Positions 8,440 to 16,548 of a stretch of DNA of 64,000 nucleotides are shown here, piece after piece. The stretch is taken from assembly GCF_000474745.1 (NCBI RefSeq), contig NZ_ASJR01000012.1:1-64000 (forward strand), in the 5' to 3' direction. The notes under the pieces are model-generated. The model was not told the DNA's origin. It was given only the letters and a program-made list of their open reading frames with translations, and did not search any database. The stretch's first letter is position 1. Each line of letters starts with the position of its first letter. This stretch comes from Chitinivibrio alkaliphilus ACht1. GTDB lineage: Bacteria; Fibrobacterota; Chitinivibrionia; Chitinivibrionales; Chitinivibrionaceae. Made by a program: the position numbers and the translations under genes.

Positions 8440-10223
8440 TGAAAACGATTGTCCTTTTCCTGTATCTTTTGTATTTCAGTACAGGAGGTATAGCAGATGA
8501 GCTTCCCGGAGAAGAACTTGACCCAGATCGATTTTTTCGTCATATCAGTAGCTCTGTGGAGATGGGGAGTGAGAAGGATGATACGTCTCGAACTCCGCGT
8601 GAGCCCCGTGCCCTGCCTCGTTTAAAATGGCTTGATTCAGTGTCTCAGACGTGGGAAGCGCCTCCTCTTTCTGAACAGATTTCAAATGATACCACGGCAA
8701 TTCGCATTGGTATGGGCGCTATATTTGTGCCTTCCATGAGCAAAAGTCCTGAGGATGAGCCCGAAGTATACATTCTGGATGAGTCCGGTGAGGTGGTCGT
8801 TTCTGGCACAACGGGTCGAGGGTATAACCTTGAGCCGGGAACCTATTCTGTAGGAGTGGGTAATATCCCCAAGCGCCCGCTTATTGAGGATGTGGTTGTA
8901 GAAGAATCTAAAATGATTCCGGTTATGCCATCATGGGGCGGGGTTCGCTTTGAGGTGATTAATAAAGATGGTACACCAATACGAGGTGAGTATGACATGG
9001 CGCGTATGGACCCTATGACTCATTTGGGGCGTGGCCGGGGTCGTGATATAACCCTTGCAGAAGGTCTCTCCGTATGGCTTTTACAACCGGGAACATACAA
9101 GGTTGTCTCGCCAGGTATGAGCTTTAACACAATTACAAATTTCATTACCTTTCGTGTCAAACCCGGTGAGTTTATGAATTATACTCTCGTGCAGGAAGAA
9201 GCAACATCAACCATTGTCGGAGGTGGGATTCTCGGCACAGGAGACCGTGATGATACGAGGTCTGCCTGGCGCCACTCTCTTAATTTCGGGGGAAGCGCCG
9301 ATTTAAGCCAGACGAATAATCATCTTCGTGATAGTGTTCATACCAGCCTTGGTTTGTCTCTTATTTTCTACGATCGTAGTTATTATACAAGTGAACAGAT
9401 CACCTTGGATAATCTCTTAAAATTTGATGTGTCCTTAGCTGTGAATCGAGATGAACTTGATAATCTTACCTTGACCACGGTCCTCGATGAAATGCGTTTC
9501 AACACCATCTTTACGTATAAACTCTACGAGCGTTTCGGCCCGTATGGTCGTGGAGAATATGTCTCTGGATTTGTACCATCCCGTGTGTATGCCAACAATG
9601 ATGGGCGTGATGCTGACGAAAAGCATTTCTTTCTCCTCTATGATGAGCGTTTTGACACCCTTGATACGGTGGAGCCACGAGAAATAGACAGTCTTTCTGA
9701 AAGTTATCAGAGTAAGCCTGCGTTTTCCCCTTTGACAATTCAAGGGGGCATTGGAGGAAATGTTCAATTGTTTCGAACTCCCGTTATCAATACGCGGGTG
9801 CTTACGGGGTTTGGTATTACCTATGAACGCCGATGGGATGAGTTAGGAACACTTTCTGACACGGAATATGAGGTACTTGATTCGTCCAGCACCTTTTATG
9901 AACAATATTTAGATAGAACTCCCCATACCATCCTCTATAATATTGATACAGAACGGTTTAATACCGGTCCTGAAGTTATGTTACAAAACACCTTGAATCT
10001 GGGAGCGGTGGCATCGGTGACCACGGAGTTTCGTGCCTTTGCTCCGGTTGATCGTTTTCGACGTCCGGATATTACCTTGAGCAATTTATTCAGTTTGCAC
10101 TTATTGGGAAATCTTGTTCTTGATTATGACTACACGTATCGCCGTGTTCGGGCTGATGAAGAAGAGTTACGAACTCGCTTTTCCCGACATCGGGTTCTAC
10201 TCAGATTTTCTCTTTCTCGGTAG
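8439..10223 (+). CDS. outer-membrane beta-barrel protein of the Mla operon
   Basis: A 594-residue secreted protein with a signal peptide (about 1-19). Residues 20-90 look low-complexity, then come small beta domains with GTYSVGVG and GTYKVVS repeats (about 90-250). From about 285 to the end, alternating polar and hydrophobic strands with aromatic ends suggest an outer-membrane barrel. The last strand ends LLRFSLSR. It overlaps the lipoprotein gene by one base, so it is translated as part of the Mla operon. A reasonable inference is that it is the outer-membrane component for lipid exchange, in place of MlaA, which is not found in the window. I do not recognise a named family. Confidence 0.8.
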   Translation: MKTIVLFLYLLYFSTGGIADELPGEELDPDRFFRHISSSVEMGSEKDDTSRTPREPRALPRLKWLDSVSQTWEAPPLSEQISNDTTAIRIGMGAIFVPSMSKSPEDEPEVYILDESGEVVVSGTTGRGYNLEPGTYSVGVGNIPKRPLIEDVVVEESKMIPVMPSWGGVRFEVINKDGTPIRGEYDMARMDPMTHLGRGRGRDITLAEGLSVWLLQPGTYKVVSPGMSFNTITNFITFRVKPGEFMNYTLVQEEATSTIVGGGILGTGDRDDTRSAWRHSLNFGGSADLSQTNNHLRDSVHTSLGLSLIFYDRSYYTSEQITLDNLLKFDVSLAVNRDELDNLTLTTVLDEMRFNTIFTYKLYERFGPYGRGEYVSGFVPSRVYANNDGRDADEKHFFLLYDERFDTLDTVEPREIDSLSESYQSKPAFSPLTIQGGIGGNVQLFRTPVINTRVLTGFGITYERRWDELGTLSDTEYEVLDSSSTFYEQYLDRTPHTILYNIDTERFNTGPEVMLQNTLNLGAVASVTTEFRAFAPVDRFRRPDITLSNLFSLHLLGNLVLDYDYTYRRVRADEEELRTRFSRHRVLLRFSLSR

Positions 10224-10260
10224 AAGCTGAAAAAATATATATTGGTTGTACAGATTATCT

Positions 10261-10316
10261 CCTGCGGCAAGGATGTTCTGAGCTTAGGGAGTACTCATTA
10301 ATACTACTGCCGCAGG
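10261..10316 (+). promoter_or_regulatory. long stem-loop in the hydG leader
   Basis: CCTGCGGCA (10261-10269) pairs perfectly with TGCCGCAGG (10308-10316) around 38 bases that contain a possible inner AGTA/TACT hairpin. Next come a short AAGG/CCTT hairpin, seven T (10334-10340) and immediately the hydG SD at 10341. It could be the terminator of the Mla operon, or an attenuator or protein-binding leader of hydG. No known riboswitch class is recognised. Confidence 0.4.
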
Positions 10317-10352
10317 TTGTATAAGGGTACACCTTTTTTTGGAGTAGCATGT

Positions 10353-11843
10353 ATGGGTAGAGTAAAAGAGTGGGTTGATCAGGTTATTCGGCCTGAAGAG
10401 ATATCCCGATATTTAGAATCAGACGGTAACGATTTTATCCGCGATACAGAAATTGAGCAAACCCTTAGGGAAAATGCTTCGCCGGATCCGGCCTATATCC
10501 GTGATATTATCGCCAAATCAAAATCCCTGGAAACCTTATTACCTCGGGAGACAGCAGCCCTCCTCAATGTAACCGACCCGGAACTCATTGAAGAAATGAA
10601 AGAAGCTGCCATGGCCATCAAGCGCCATGTTTATGATAATCGGGTTGTTACTTTTGCCCCTCTGTATATGTCCAGTACCTGTGTCAATAACTGTACCTAC
10701 TGCTCATTTCGAGAAGAGAATGCAGACACGGTTCGCCGTGTATTGCGTTTAGACGAGGTTGAGCGAGAAATACAGACCCTTGCTGGTGAAATCGGGCATA
10801 AACGGCTTATTGTGGTTTACGGTGAACATCCAGATTCAGATGTTTCCTATATTGCAGAAACGGTGAAGGCCATTTATGGTGCAAAATACCCAACACGAAA
10901 AGGGTACGGGCAGATACGTCGAGTGAATATTAATGCCGCTCCCCTTTCTATTGCAGACCTTTCGACTCTGAAAGATGTTGGTATTGGTACCTACCAAGTG
11001 TTTCAAGAGACCTATCATCATGAAACGTATGCCCGTGTGCATCCCGCAAATACCTTGAAGGGAAATTATGCTTGGCGACTGTATGCCATGGATCGGGCCA
11101 TGGAAGCTGGTATCGATGATGTCGGTATCGGGGCGCTCTTTGGTCTCTACAACTGGAAATTTGAAGTTATGGGACTTCTTGCGCACACCCGTCATTTAGA
11201 AGACCGTTATGGTGTTGGGCCACACACCATTAGTTTTCCCCGGTTAGAACCAGCCAATAATGCACCGGGAATTGCGGAAAGTTCCCCCTATCATGTGACA
11301 GATCATGAGTTTGTACGAGCAGTCTTAGCACTTCGGCTGTCTGTTCCTTACACAGGAATGATATTAACGGCTCGTGAAGATGCTGCTTTACGTGATGCGG
11401 TCATTCCTTTAGGGATCACCCAGACTGATGCCTCAACACGAATTGGCTTGGGGGCGTATGCGCAGAAAGATACAGCCCAAGAAGCACATCGGCAACAGTT
11501 TATTTTGGGTGATACCCGTTCCTTGGATGAAGTTGTGCGTGCCCTTGCCAAGCAGGGTATGATTACTTCTTTCTGTACAGCGGGATACCGTTGTGGGAGA
11601 ACGGGGGAGAAGATTATGGATGCTTTGAAGAGTGGCCATGAAGGGCAGTTTTGTAAACTCAATGCGATTATCACGTATCGGGAATGGCTTGATGATTTTG
11701 GTTCAGAGGAAACGCGGCGTATTGCCGAGCCAATTATAAAAGAGGAAATACGCGAAGTGAAACGAAAGAATCCTGCCATGTATAAGGCTCTAATATCGTA
11801 TTATGAAAAAACAAAAGAGGGTGCTCGGGATCTTTACTTTTAG
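10353..11843 (+). CDS. hydG: HydG-type radical SAM tyrosine lyase with altered C-terminal cluster motif
   Basis: A 496-residue HydG-family enzyme. In [FeFe]-hydrogenase maturation HydG cleaves tyrosine to supply CO and CN for the H-cluster. The radical SAM motif CVNNCTYC gives Cys110, Cys114 and Cys117, and the HydG-typical TYQVFQETYH is present. The C-terminal auxiliary-cluster motif, normally CX2CX22C, reads CTAGYRCGRTG...C: Cys408 and Cys434 are in place, the middle Cys is Gly411, and a new Cys414 lies three residues on. ATG at 10353 has GGAG 8 bases upstream. No hydE, hydF or hydrogenase gene is nearby, so a diverged role is possible. It overlaps the convergent next gene by 4 bases. Confidence 0.88.
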   Translation: MGRVKEWVDQVIRPEEISRYLESDGNDFIRDTEIEQTLRENASPDPAYIRDIIAKSKSLETLLPRETAALLNVTDPELIEEMKEAAMAIKRHVYDNRVVTFAPLYMSSTCVNNCTYCSFREENADTVRRVLRLDEVEREIQTLAGEIGHKRLIVVYGEHPDSDVSYIAETVKAIYGAKYPTRKGYGQIRRVNINAAPLSIADLSTLKDVGIGTYQVFQETYHHETYARVHPANTLKGNYAWRLYAMDRAMEAGIDDVGIGALFGLYNWKFEVMGLLAHTRHLEDRYGVGPHTISFPRLEPANNAPGIAESSPYHVTDHEFVRAVLALRLSVPYTGMILTAREDAALRDAVIPLGITQTDASTRIGLGAYAQKDTAQEAHRQQFILGDTRSLDEVVRALAKQGMITSFCTAGYRCGRTGEKIMDALKSGHEGQFCKLNAIITYREWLDDFGSEETRRIAEPIIKEEIREVKRKNPAMYKALISYYEKTKEGARDLYF

Positions 11844-13096
11844 AGTTTTCCCTCATAGATATGGTCTCCGGCTTGGTGGAGCTTTTGCTGCACATTTTCC
11901 AAGGTTGGCTGATTTGTCGTCAGAACCGGTATGTATTCGCCGAATTCCTTACGAAGACCTTGCATGATGCTCCCCACATTGGCGGCCTTAGTTACGGCAT
12001 GTACCTGAATAGGGTTTGTTTTTGATGTAGGGTCAAGAAGCACGAGAAAGTTTGTAATGCGCTCATCTTTTTTAAGATAGTCTACCAAGGGGGATCGGGG
12101 GTGAGTGCTTTGGCATTCTTCCGACGGGGTAACTGTCTCTGTTACGGCAACTTCTCTTTGCCATATCGCAGAAGGGGAGATTTGTAACCGCGGGGAGGTG
12201 CGTCCGCAGGCACAGGGAGTTGTGGTAATTGCACCATGAACTCCTGTTTTACAGCGCAGAAGGGGGAACCCTTGTATACCAAAGGGGGTAATAACAATCT
12301 CGCCTGTCTCTCCTTCTGGTAAAAGAGCGCCTTCCGGAGAAACAATTTCAAAATACCCGAGTTCCGGATGGATGTGAAACCCCGTTTTCTCTGGGCATTG
12401 AGCGATAAAGGTTGAACAGAGCGGGAAGTGGATAATTTCTATAGCTGAGTCCCCGTGAAGTTGTTCATATTCTTTTCTCCATTTTAACGGAGCGAATATA
12501 TCGTGAAGAACAATTGTGCGTAGTTTCTTCATGGGAAGATGTTGGGCATAGGCGTGGAGCGTCTGTGTTGTCCCGATAAAGGCATTTGCTGAAAATTGTT
12601 TTGCCAAGGCGATACTTTTCTGTGTGGGCTTCACGGAGAGACGCAGGGTGTTCGTATGAAGCGATTCCAAGGCTTTCATGGTTGAAATACCGAGAGAGTT
12701 TCCTTCTTCAATAGAGAGGGCTTGTAGGACACGATCTTCCTGTTCAATACCATTCATATGGAGAAAGAGCGAGAGGTCGTAGGCGCGCCGATCGACATCG
12801 GATGTGTCAAGCATGAGCAAGATGGGTGCTTTTTCTGCCTTGTGTTCTATACAGATTGATTCCCGTACCGAACCATACTGAGGATACTCTTGTTCCAGAA
12901 GTGTTACCGCCTCTGCATGGCTCATGCAGGGGAACTCTTCGGGGAGTGTTCCCTGTGCAAGGAACGAGCGCATTTTTGAGTTATGGGAATAGCGTTCCCG
13001 CATGTGGGTGATATGGTTTCCAAAGGCACGCATGCTCCGCTCTTGTATTTCATTGTACGAGAGGAGGTCCCAGGAGAAGTGTGGTTTAAATGTCAT
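11840..13096 (-). CDS. PaaK-like adenylate-forming protein, probably degenerate
   Basis: A 418-residue protein resembling phenylacetate-CoA ligases (PaaK family of AMP-forming enzymes). The N-terminal helix around SYNEIQERSMRAF, the GETGEIVITPFG core and CACGRTSPRL, followed by a C-terminal small domain, fit that family. The expected Ser/Thr/Gly-rich P-loop (TSGTTGxP type) is absent: the corresponding part reads LLMLDTSDVDRRAY. The ATP-binding core therefore looks lost or rebuilt. It may be an inactive ligase-like binding protein or use different chemistry. SD GAGGG lies 7 bases before ATG 13096. It is convergent with hydG and lies 75 bases downstream of the argF-KaiC operon on the same strand. 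Confidence 0.7.
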   Translation of the reverse strand: MTFKPHFSWDLLSYNEIQERSMRAFGNHITHMRERYSHNSKMRSFLAQGTLPEEFPCMSHAEAVTLLEQEYPQYGSVRESICIEHKAEKAPILLMLDTSDVDRRAYDLSLFLHMNGIEQEDRVLQALSIEEGNSLGISTMKALESLHTNTLRLSVKPTQKSIALAKQFSANAFIGTTQTLHAYAQHLPMKKLRTIVLHDIFAPLKWRKEYEQLHGDSAIEIIHFPLCSTFIAQCPEKTGFHIHPELGYFEIVSPEGALLPEGETGEIVITPFGIQGFPLLRCKTGVHGAITTTPCACGRTSPRLQISPSAIWQREVAVTETVTPSEECQSTHPRSPLVDYLKKDERITNFLVLLDPTSKTNPIQVHAVTKAANVGSIMQGLRKEFGEYIPVLTTNQPTLENVQQKLHQAGDHIYEGKL

Positions 13097-13171
13097 TGGC
13101 AGCCCTCATAGCAGGAGGTTTCTTTGGAGCAGTATATCATAAAAGAAGGCAAAGAGTGATGAAGAACTGTA

Positions 13172-13546
13172 TTATTCAGAAAATAGTTTCTTCACACTGT
13201 CTATGAGTTGTTGTTTGCCAAAGGGTTTTGTGATATAGGCATCGGCACGCATGACATGAAGCCCTACTACGGCATCAAACTCTTCAGATTTTGCCGTAAC
13301 AATTGCCACCGGTATTGTGGAAAAGTCGGGGTCACTCCGTAGTTTTTTATAGAGTTCCCATCCACTCATTTGGGGCATGGTGAGGTCAAGAAGAATCGCC
13401 TGAGGGTTGCATTTTCGTGCTTCTTCAAGTGCGTTCAGAGGATTACTTACAGAGTATACATCAAAGTTTTCCGTCTCAAGGACCATGGTCATGATCTCTG
13501 TAATATCTTCATCATCTTCCACAATGAGAATTCGCTTTTTTATCAT
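13172..13546 (-). CDS. stand-alone response-regulator receiver protein
   Basis: A 124-residue CheY-like receiver domain without an output domain. The acidic pocket (Glu10, Asp11, Asp12), phospho-acceptor Asp54 in LLDLTMP, switch Thr84 and Lys107 in TKPFG are all present. It is the last gene of the argF-KaiC-TM-TM operon, starting 4 bases after the preceding stop. No histidine kinase lies in the operon, so its kinase must be elsewhere. It probably acts through protein contacts, perhaps with the KaiC-like ATPase encoded three genes upstream; that link is inference from the operon only. Confidence 0.9.
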   Translation of the reverse strand: MIKKRILIVEDDEDITEIMTMVLETENFDVYSVSNPLNALEEARKCNPQAILLDLTMPQMSGWELYKKLRSDPDFSTIPVAIVTAKSEEFDAVVGLHVMRADAYITKPFGKQQLIDSVKKLFSE

Positions 13547-13549
13547 AGA

Positions 13550-13843
13550 CTAACCTCGCATATCTTCGTTAAAGAGCCAGCTCCAGTAGCGTACCGCTAC
13601 GGGCAGTGAAAGTAGGGATGAAGCTCCTCGTATACCAAGGGCTATAAGATGAACACGTTCCATGCCGTCCACACCCTTTGCAAATATACTCAAGAGGGAC
13701 GCTATTGTGATCAGGAAGGCGGAAAAATAGAATAGTTTATAATGTGGTTGTATCATCAGGGCTTCGCCAATACGGCGACTAAGGTAGGCGATTACAAAAA
13801 GAAGCGCCACAAAACTGAGATCAAGGAGGTATATCATATCCAT
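13550..13843 (-). CDS. small three-helix membrane protein
   Basis: A 97-residue protein with about three hydrophobic segments (roughly 5-25, 38-56, 65-85) and a positively charged YLSRRIGEA loop. It is not recognised as a named family. It lies 2 bases after the next membrane gene and 3 bases before the receiver gene. With its neighbour of equal length it may form a small membrane complex serving as sensor or anchor for the KaiC-like protein. That role is inferred from the gene order. Confidence 0.75.
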   Translation of the reverse strand: MDMIYLLDLSFVALLFVIAYLSRRIGEALMIQPHYKLFYFSAFLITIASLLSIFAKGVDGMERVHLIALGIRGASSLLSLPVAVRYWSWLFNEDMRG

Positions 13844-13845
13844 AG

Positions 13846-14139
13846 TTACTTCCGAATCTGTTTCATGGTGTAATACAAGACAATGCCGTTCCAGAGTGAA
13901 AGAATGGCTCCCACGGCAAGTAAGAAGGAGGTTCCGTGTTGCGCAAGGGGGGTGCCTATGAAGTTAAGGGCCATGGCAGCAATAAGGCAGACCATGGCAA
14001 TAAGGAAGCCACGGGTAAACGTTGCTGAATCCAGCTTCTTTTTATAAAATTGTGCGATCCCATACAGAAACCCCTGTATTCCTACAATAGAAAGAAGGTA
14101 CAGGGACTCAAAGAGCAGGGGTAGTGTGAGTGTTTCCAT
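13846..14139 (-). CDS. small three-helix membrane protein
   Basis: A 97-residue protein with about three hydrophobic segments (roughly 8-28, 44-62, 68-88) and a basic FYKKK loop after the first. It has the same length and topology as the following gene, but I see no clear sequence identity between them. The start lies 5 bases after the KaiC-like stop. Family not recognised. Membership of the operon argF-KaiC-TM-TM-REC is clear from the spacing. Confidence 0.75.
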   Translation of the reverse strand: METLTLPLLFESLYLLSIVGIQGFLYGIAQFYKKKLDSATFTRGFLIAMVCLIAAMALNFIGTPLAQHGTSFLLAVGAILSLWNGIVLYYTMKQIRK

Positions 14140-14144
14140 GGGTA

Positions 14145-14918
14145 CTACTTTTTTCCGAATACGTTCATGAAGGCTTCTTGCGGTTTTCGGTGGGTGATAC
14201 CGCTCATAATCCCCTCATGGCCTTCAAAAGTCTCTTCGACTTCAATTCCCGTAGGGGTAATTGCATACTGGCGAATATCCTTGTCGTGTTGACTTCCGCG
14301 CATTTTTAAAATAAGTAAGGCTTTACGAATGGCACTTTCAACCTCAACGTAGCGAAGAAGAATATACGTATCAACCACAAAGGGGGTTTTGCTGGTGATG
14401 CTATTTGGAACCTGTCCCAGTAAGGCATCGTTTTCCTTCAAAAGAACTGAGGTAACCCCTTCTCTTTTAAGGGCGTTAATAAATCGCCGCTCAATATCGC
14501 GTACCTCATAATGGTCTCGCGTGAGATATTCAAAGTGGGTCATACTGTCTATGGCAACCCGTTTAACATCGTACTCTTCAATGAGGGAGACGAAATCTCC
14601 TTCAGGATTTTCAATTTCATGGAGGGTTGTTTCTGGATCTGAGAAGATGACCCGTAACATACCCTCTTTCTCAAGGGCTCGTAGATCCCAACCCAATTCA
14701 AGGGCGTCATGGTAGAATTGTTGCGGAAACTCCTCAAAGGTAATGATAAGACCCGGTTCATTGTATTTTACAATGCCATTATAGATAAACTGCATTGCCA
14801 AGGTTGTTTTTCCCGTCCCGGGTGCTCCTTCAATGAGATTTGCAGACCCCGCAATAAGACCACCGCTGATCATATTGTCAAAGGCTTGAATCCCTGTTTT
14901 TGCTCGGTGAGAACTCAT
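14145..14918 (-). CDS. KaiC-like single-domain RecA-fold ATPase
   Basis: A 257-residue protein with one KaiC/RadA-type ATPase domain. Walker A is GAPGTGKTT (31-39), the catalytic glutamate pair lies in ITFEEF (Glu62, Glu63) and Walker B is VAIDS (121-125). The C-terminus adds about 30 residues beyond the core. Clock KaiC has two such domains, and single-domain relatives are usually signalling ATPases of unknown output. The ATG overlaps the argF stop as ATGA, so translation is coupled to an arginine-biosynthesis gene. Two membrane proteins and a receiver follow at 2-5 base spacing. Confidence 0.88.
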   Translation of the reverse strand: MSSHRAKTGIQAFDNMISGGLIAGSANLIEGAPGTGKTTLAMQFIYNGIVKYNEPGLIITFEEFPQQFYHDALELGWDLRALEKEGMLRVIFSDPETTLHEIENPEGDFVSLIEEYDVKRVAIDSMTHFEYLTRDHYEVRDIERRFINALKREGVTSVLLKENDALLGQVPNSITSKTPFVVDTYILLRYVEVESAIRKALLILKMRGSQHDKDIRQYAITPTGIEVEETFEGHEGIMSGITHRKPQEAFMNVFGKK

Positions 14919-15841
14919 TGGTGTGCCTCAAGGAGAAAGGTGATAATTGATTTATGTGCATGGAGGCGGTTTTCTGCCTCATCAAACACAATGGATCGTC
15001 CACTATCTATAATGTCTGCAGAGACTTCGTCTCCACGGTGAGCTGGGAGGCAGTGCGAGAAGAGAGCATGATCTGGCGCATGCTTCATGAGTTCTGCGTT
15101 TACTTGGTAGGGTGCAAAGATTGTGTTTCTGTCTTGAGCTTCATCTTCCTGTCCCATGCTGGCCCACACATCGGTATAGACAAGGTCGGCGTGAGATACT
15201 GCTTGAGTGGGAGAGGTGGTAAGGTGAATTTTTCCGCCACTTTGGCGACACAGAGATTGTGCTTTTTCCACGGCGGATTTTGGCGGCTCATAGCCGGGGG
15301 GAGTACAGATGGTTATTGTATGCCCAGTAAGGGCGGCATAAAACATGTGAGAGACGCAAACGTTATTTCCGTCACCGATGTATGCCATGTGTATGGTCTC
15401 ACCCCGAAAGTGTTCCCGCAGAGTAAGCCCAAGGGCAATTGATTGACACGGATGATACTCGTCGGTTAAGGCATTAATGACGGGGATATGCGCACTTTGT
15501 GCAAGTTTTTCCACGGCCTGGTGAGAAAAGGTTCGCACCACAAGCAGGTGCACCCAGCGGTCTAAATTTTTGGCCATGTCCTCAATGGATTCACGCTCTC
15601 CAAGACGGCCGGTGTTTGCGGCCATACTTAGAGCATTTCCTCCAAGCTCAAATATGCCTGTTTCAAAGGTGATTTTTGTTCGCAGGGATGGCTTGTCGAA
15701 AATGAGTACTGCACTTCTTCCACCGAAAATCTCTTTTTGTTCACCCGTGTAACGATCTTTCTTAAGCGTTTCAGCCATGGTGACAATTTCAGTGATTTCA
15801 GCGGGTGAAAAGTTTTGCAGGGTTAAAAAATCTCTTTTCAT
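14915..15841 (-). CDS. argF: ornithine carbamoyltransferase
   Basis: A 308-residue cytosolic enzyme that makes citrulline from ornithine and carbamoyl phosphate in arginine synthesis. KPSLRTK (carbamoyl-phosphate loop, SxRT type), the HPCQSIAL stretch and the ornithine-loop HCLPAHRG are clear. Length is normal for ArgF. It heads the operon that continues into the KaiC-like gene with a 4-base overlap. argH lies 3 kb away in another operon and argG is not in the window. The divergent spacer to spoVG holds its promoter, but no clear ARG box is visible. Confidence 0.96.
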   Translation of the reverse strand: MKRDFLTLQNFSPAEITEIVTMAETLKKDRYTGEQKEIFGGRSAVLIFDKPSLRTKITFETGIFELGGNALSMAANTGRLGERESIEDMAKNLDRWVHLLVVRTFSHQAVEKLAQSAHIPVINALTDEYHPCQSIALGLTLREHFRGETIHMAYIGDGNNVCVSHMFYAALTGHTITICTPPGYEPPKSAVEKAQSLCRQSGGKIHLTTSPTQAVSHADLVYTDVWASMGQEDEAQDRNTIFAPYQVNAELMKHAPDHALFSHCLPAHRGDEVSADIIDSGRSIVFDEAENRLHAHKSIITFLLEAHQ

Positions 15842-16002
15842 AAATCCTTGCTTCCTTTAAAATATAAATATACGTTAAATGTGGTTGTTTAACAAGGTTC
15901 ATTCCCCACTTTTTCATAGGGCAAGAATGAAAAACAGGCAGGCGCAAGAGTATCCTATTATATTAAATCTATGTTCATTTAACATATTGAGCGGAGGATC
16001 CT

Positions 16003-16317
16003 GTGGATATCACCGAAGTGAAAGTTATGCCGAGACAAAAGGATGGGAAACTTCTTGCCTTTGCAAACATCGTATTTGACGATGCTTTTGTTGTTCGTGG
16101 GATAAAGGTTATTGCCGGAAATAAGGGGCTCTTTATTTCTATGCCGAGCAGGAAGGGTAAAACAGGAAAATATCAAGATGTTGCGCACCCCATAAATAAT
16201 GATATGCGCATGGCTATTCAACGCGCCGTTCTCGATGCCTATGAAGAGGCTGCCGCAGAAGAAAATGGGCAGGTATCCGAGGGAAATGAAGTATCTGTGG
16301 AGTATCAAGAAGAGTAA
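16003..16317 (+). CDS. spoVG: SpoVG family nucleic-acid-binding regulator
   Basis: A 104-residue SpoVG-type protein beginning MDITEVKV, with FANIVFDDAFVVRGIKVI, a GLFISMPSRK motif and an acidic C-terminal tail. SpoVG proteins bind RNA and DNA and act as pleiotropic regulators in spirochaetes and Firmicutes, including non-sporulating species. The start is GTG at 16003 with GGAGGAT 4 bases upstream. Its place before rplY/ctc and pth echoes the spoVG-gcaD-prs-ctc-pth order of Bacillus, with the middle genes missing and a tRNA in their place. Confidence 0.95.
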   Translation: MDITEVKVMPRQKDGKLLAFANIVFDDAFVVRGIKVIAGNKGLFISMPSRKGKTGKYQDVAHPINNDMRMAIQRAVLDAYEEAAAEENGQVSEGNEVSVEYQEE

Positions 16318-16330
16318 AAAAGTTTTTTTC

Positions 16331-16360
16331 TTGACATTATTGCGTTTCCTGTTTTATATT
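16331..16360 (+). promoter_or_regulatory. sigma-70 type promoter of tRNA-Gln
   Basis: A consensus -35 TTGACA (16331-16336) is followed after 17 bases by TTATAT (16354-16359), with TATATT one base further. It lies about 40 bases before the tRNA. No terminator is visible between the tRNA and rplY, so it may drive rplY and pth as well. Confidence 0.75.
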
Positions 16361-16401
16361 ATGGTCACACAAGGGTGGAGAGCCCGATGTTTGAAAAGTA
16401 C

Positions 16402-16478
16402 TGGGGTATAGTCAAGTGGCTTAAGACACATGGTTTTGGTCCATGCATTCGGGGGTTCGAATCCTCCTACCCCAGCCA
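16402..16478 (+). tRNA. tRNA-Gln (anticodon TTG)
   Basis: A 77-base cloverleaf. Acceptor TGGGGTA pairs with TACCCCA, the anticodon stem CATGG/CCATG encloses the loop TTTTGGT with anticodon TTG at its centre, the T-arm is GGGGG-TTCGAAT-CCTCC, and the discriminator G is followed by an encoded CCA. An unpaired-style U at position 1 is typical of bacterial tRNA-Gln. Confidence 0.97.
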
Positions 16479-16548
16479 TCTTTTCTCTTTCTTATATTCT
16501 CAATCCAATTAATTTATTTGCGCTTTCTTTTTTGTGAGGAGGAAACAG

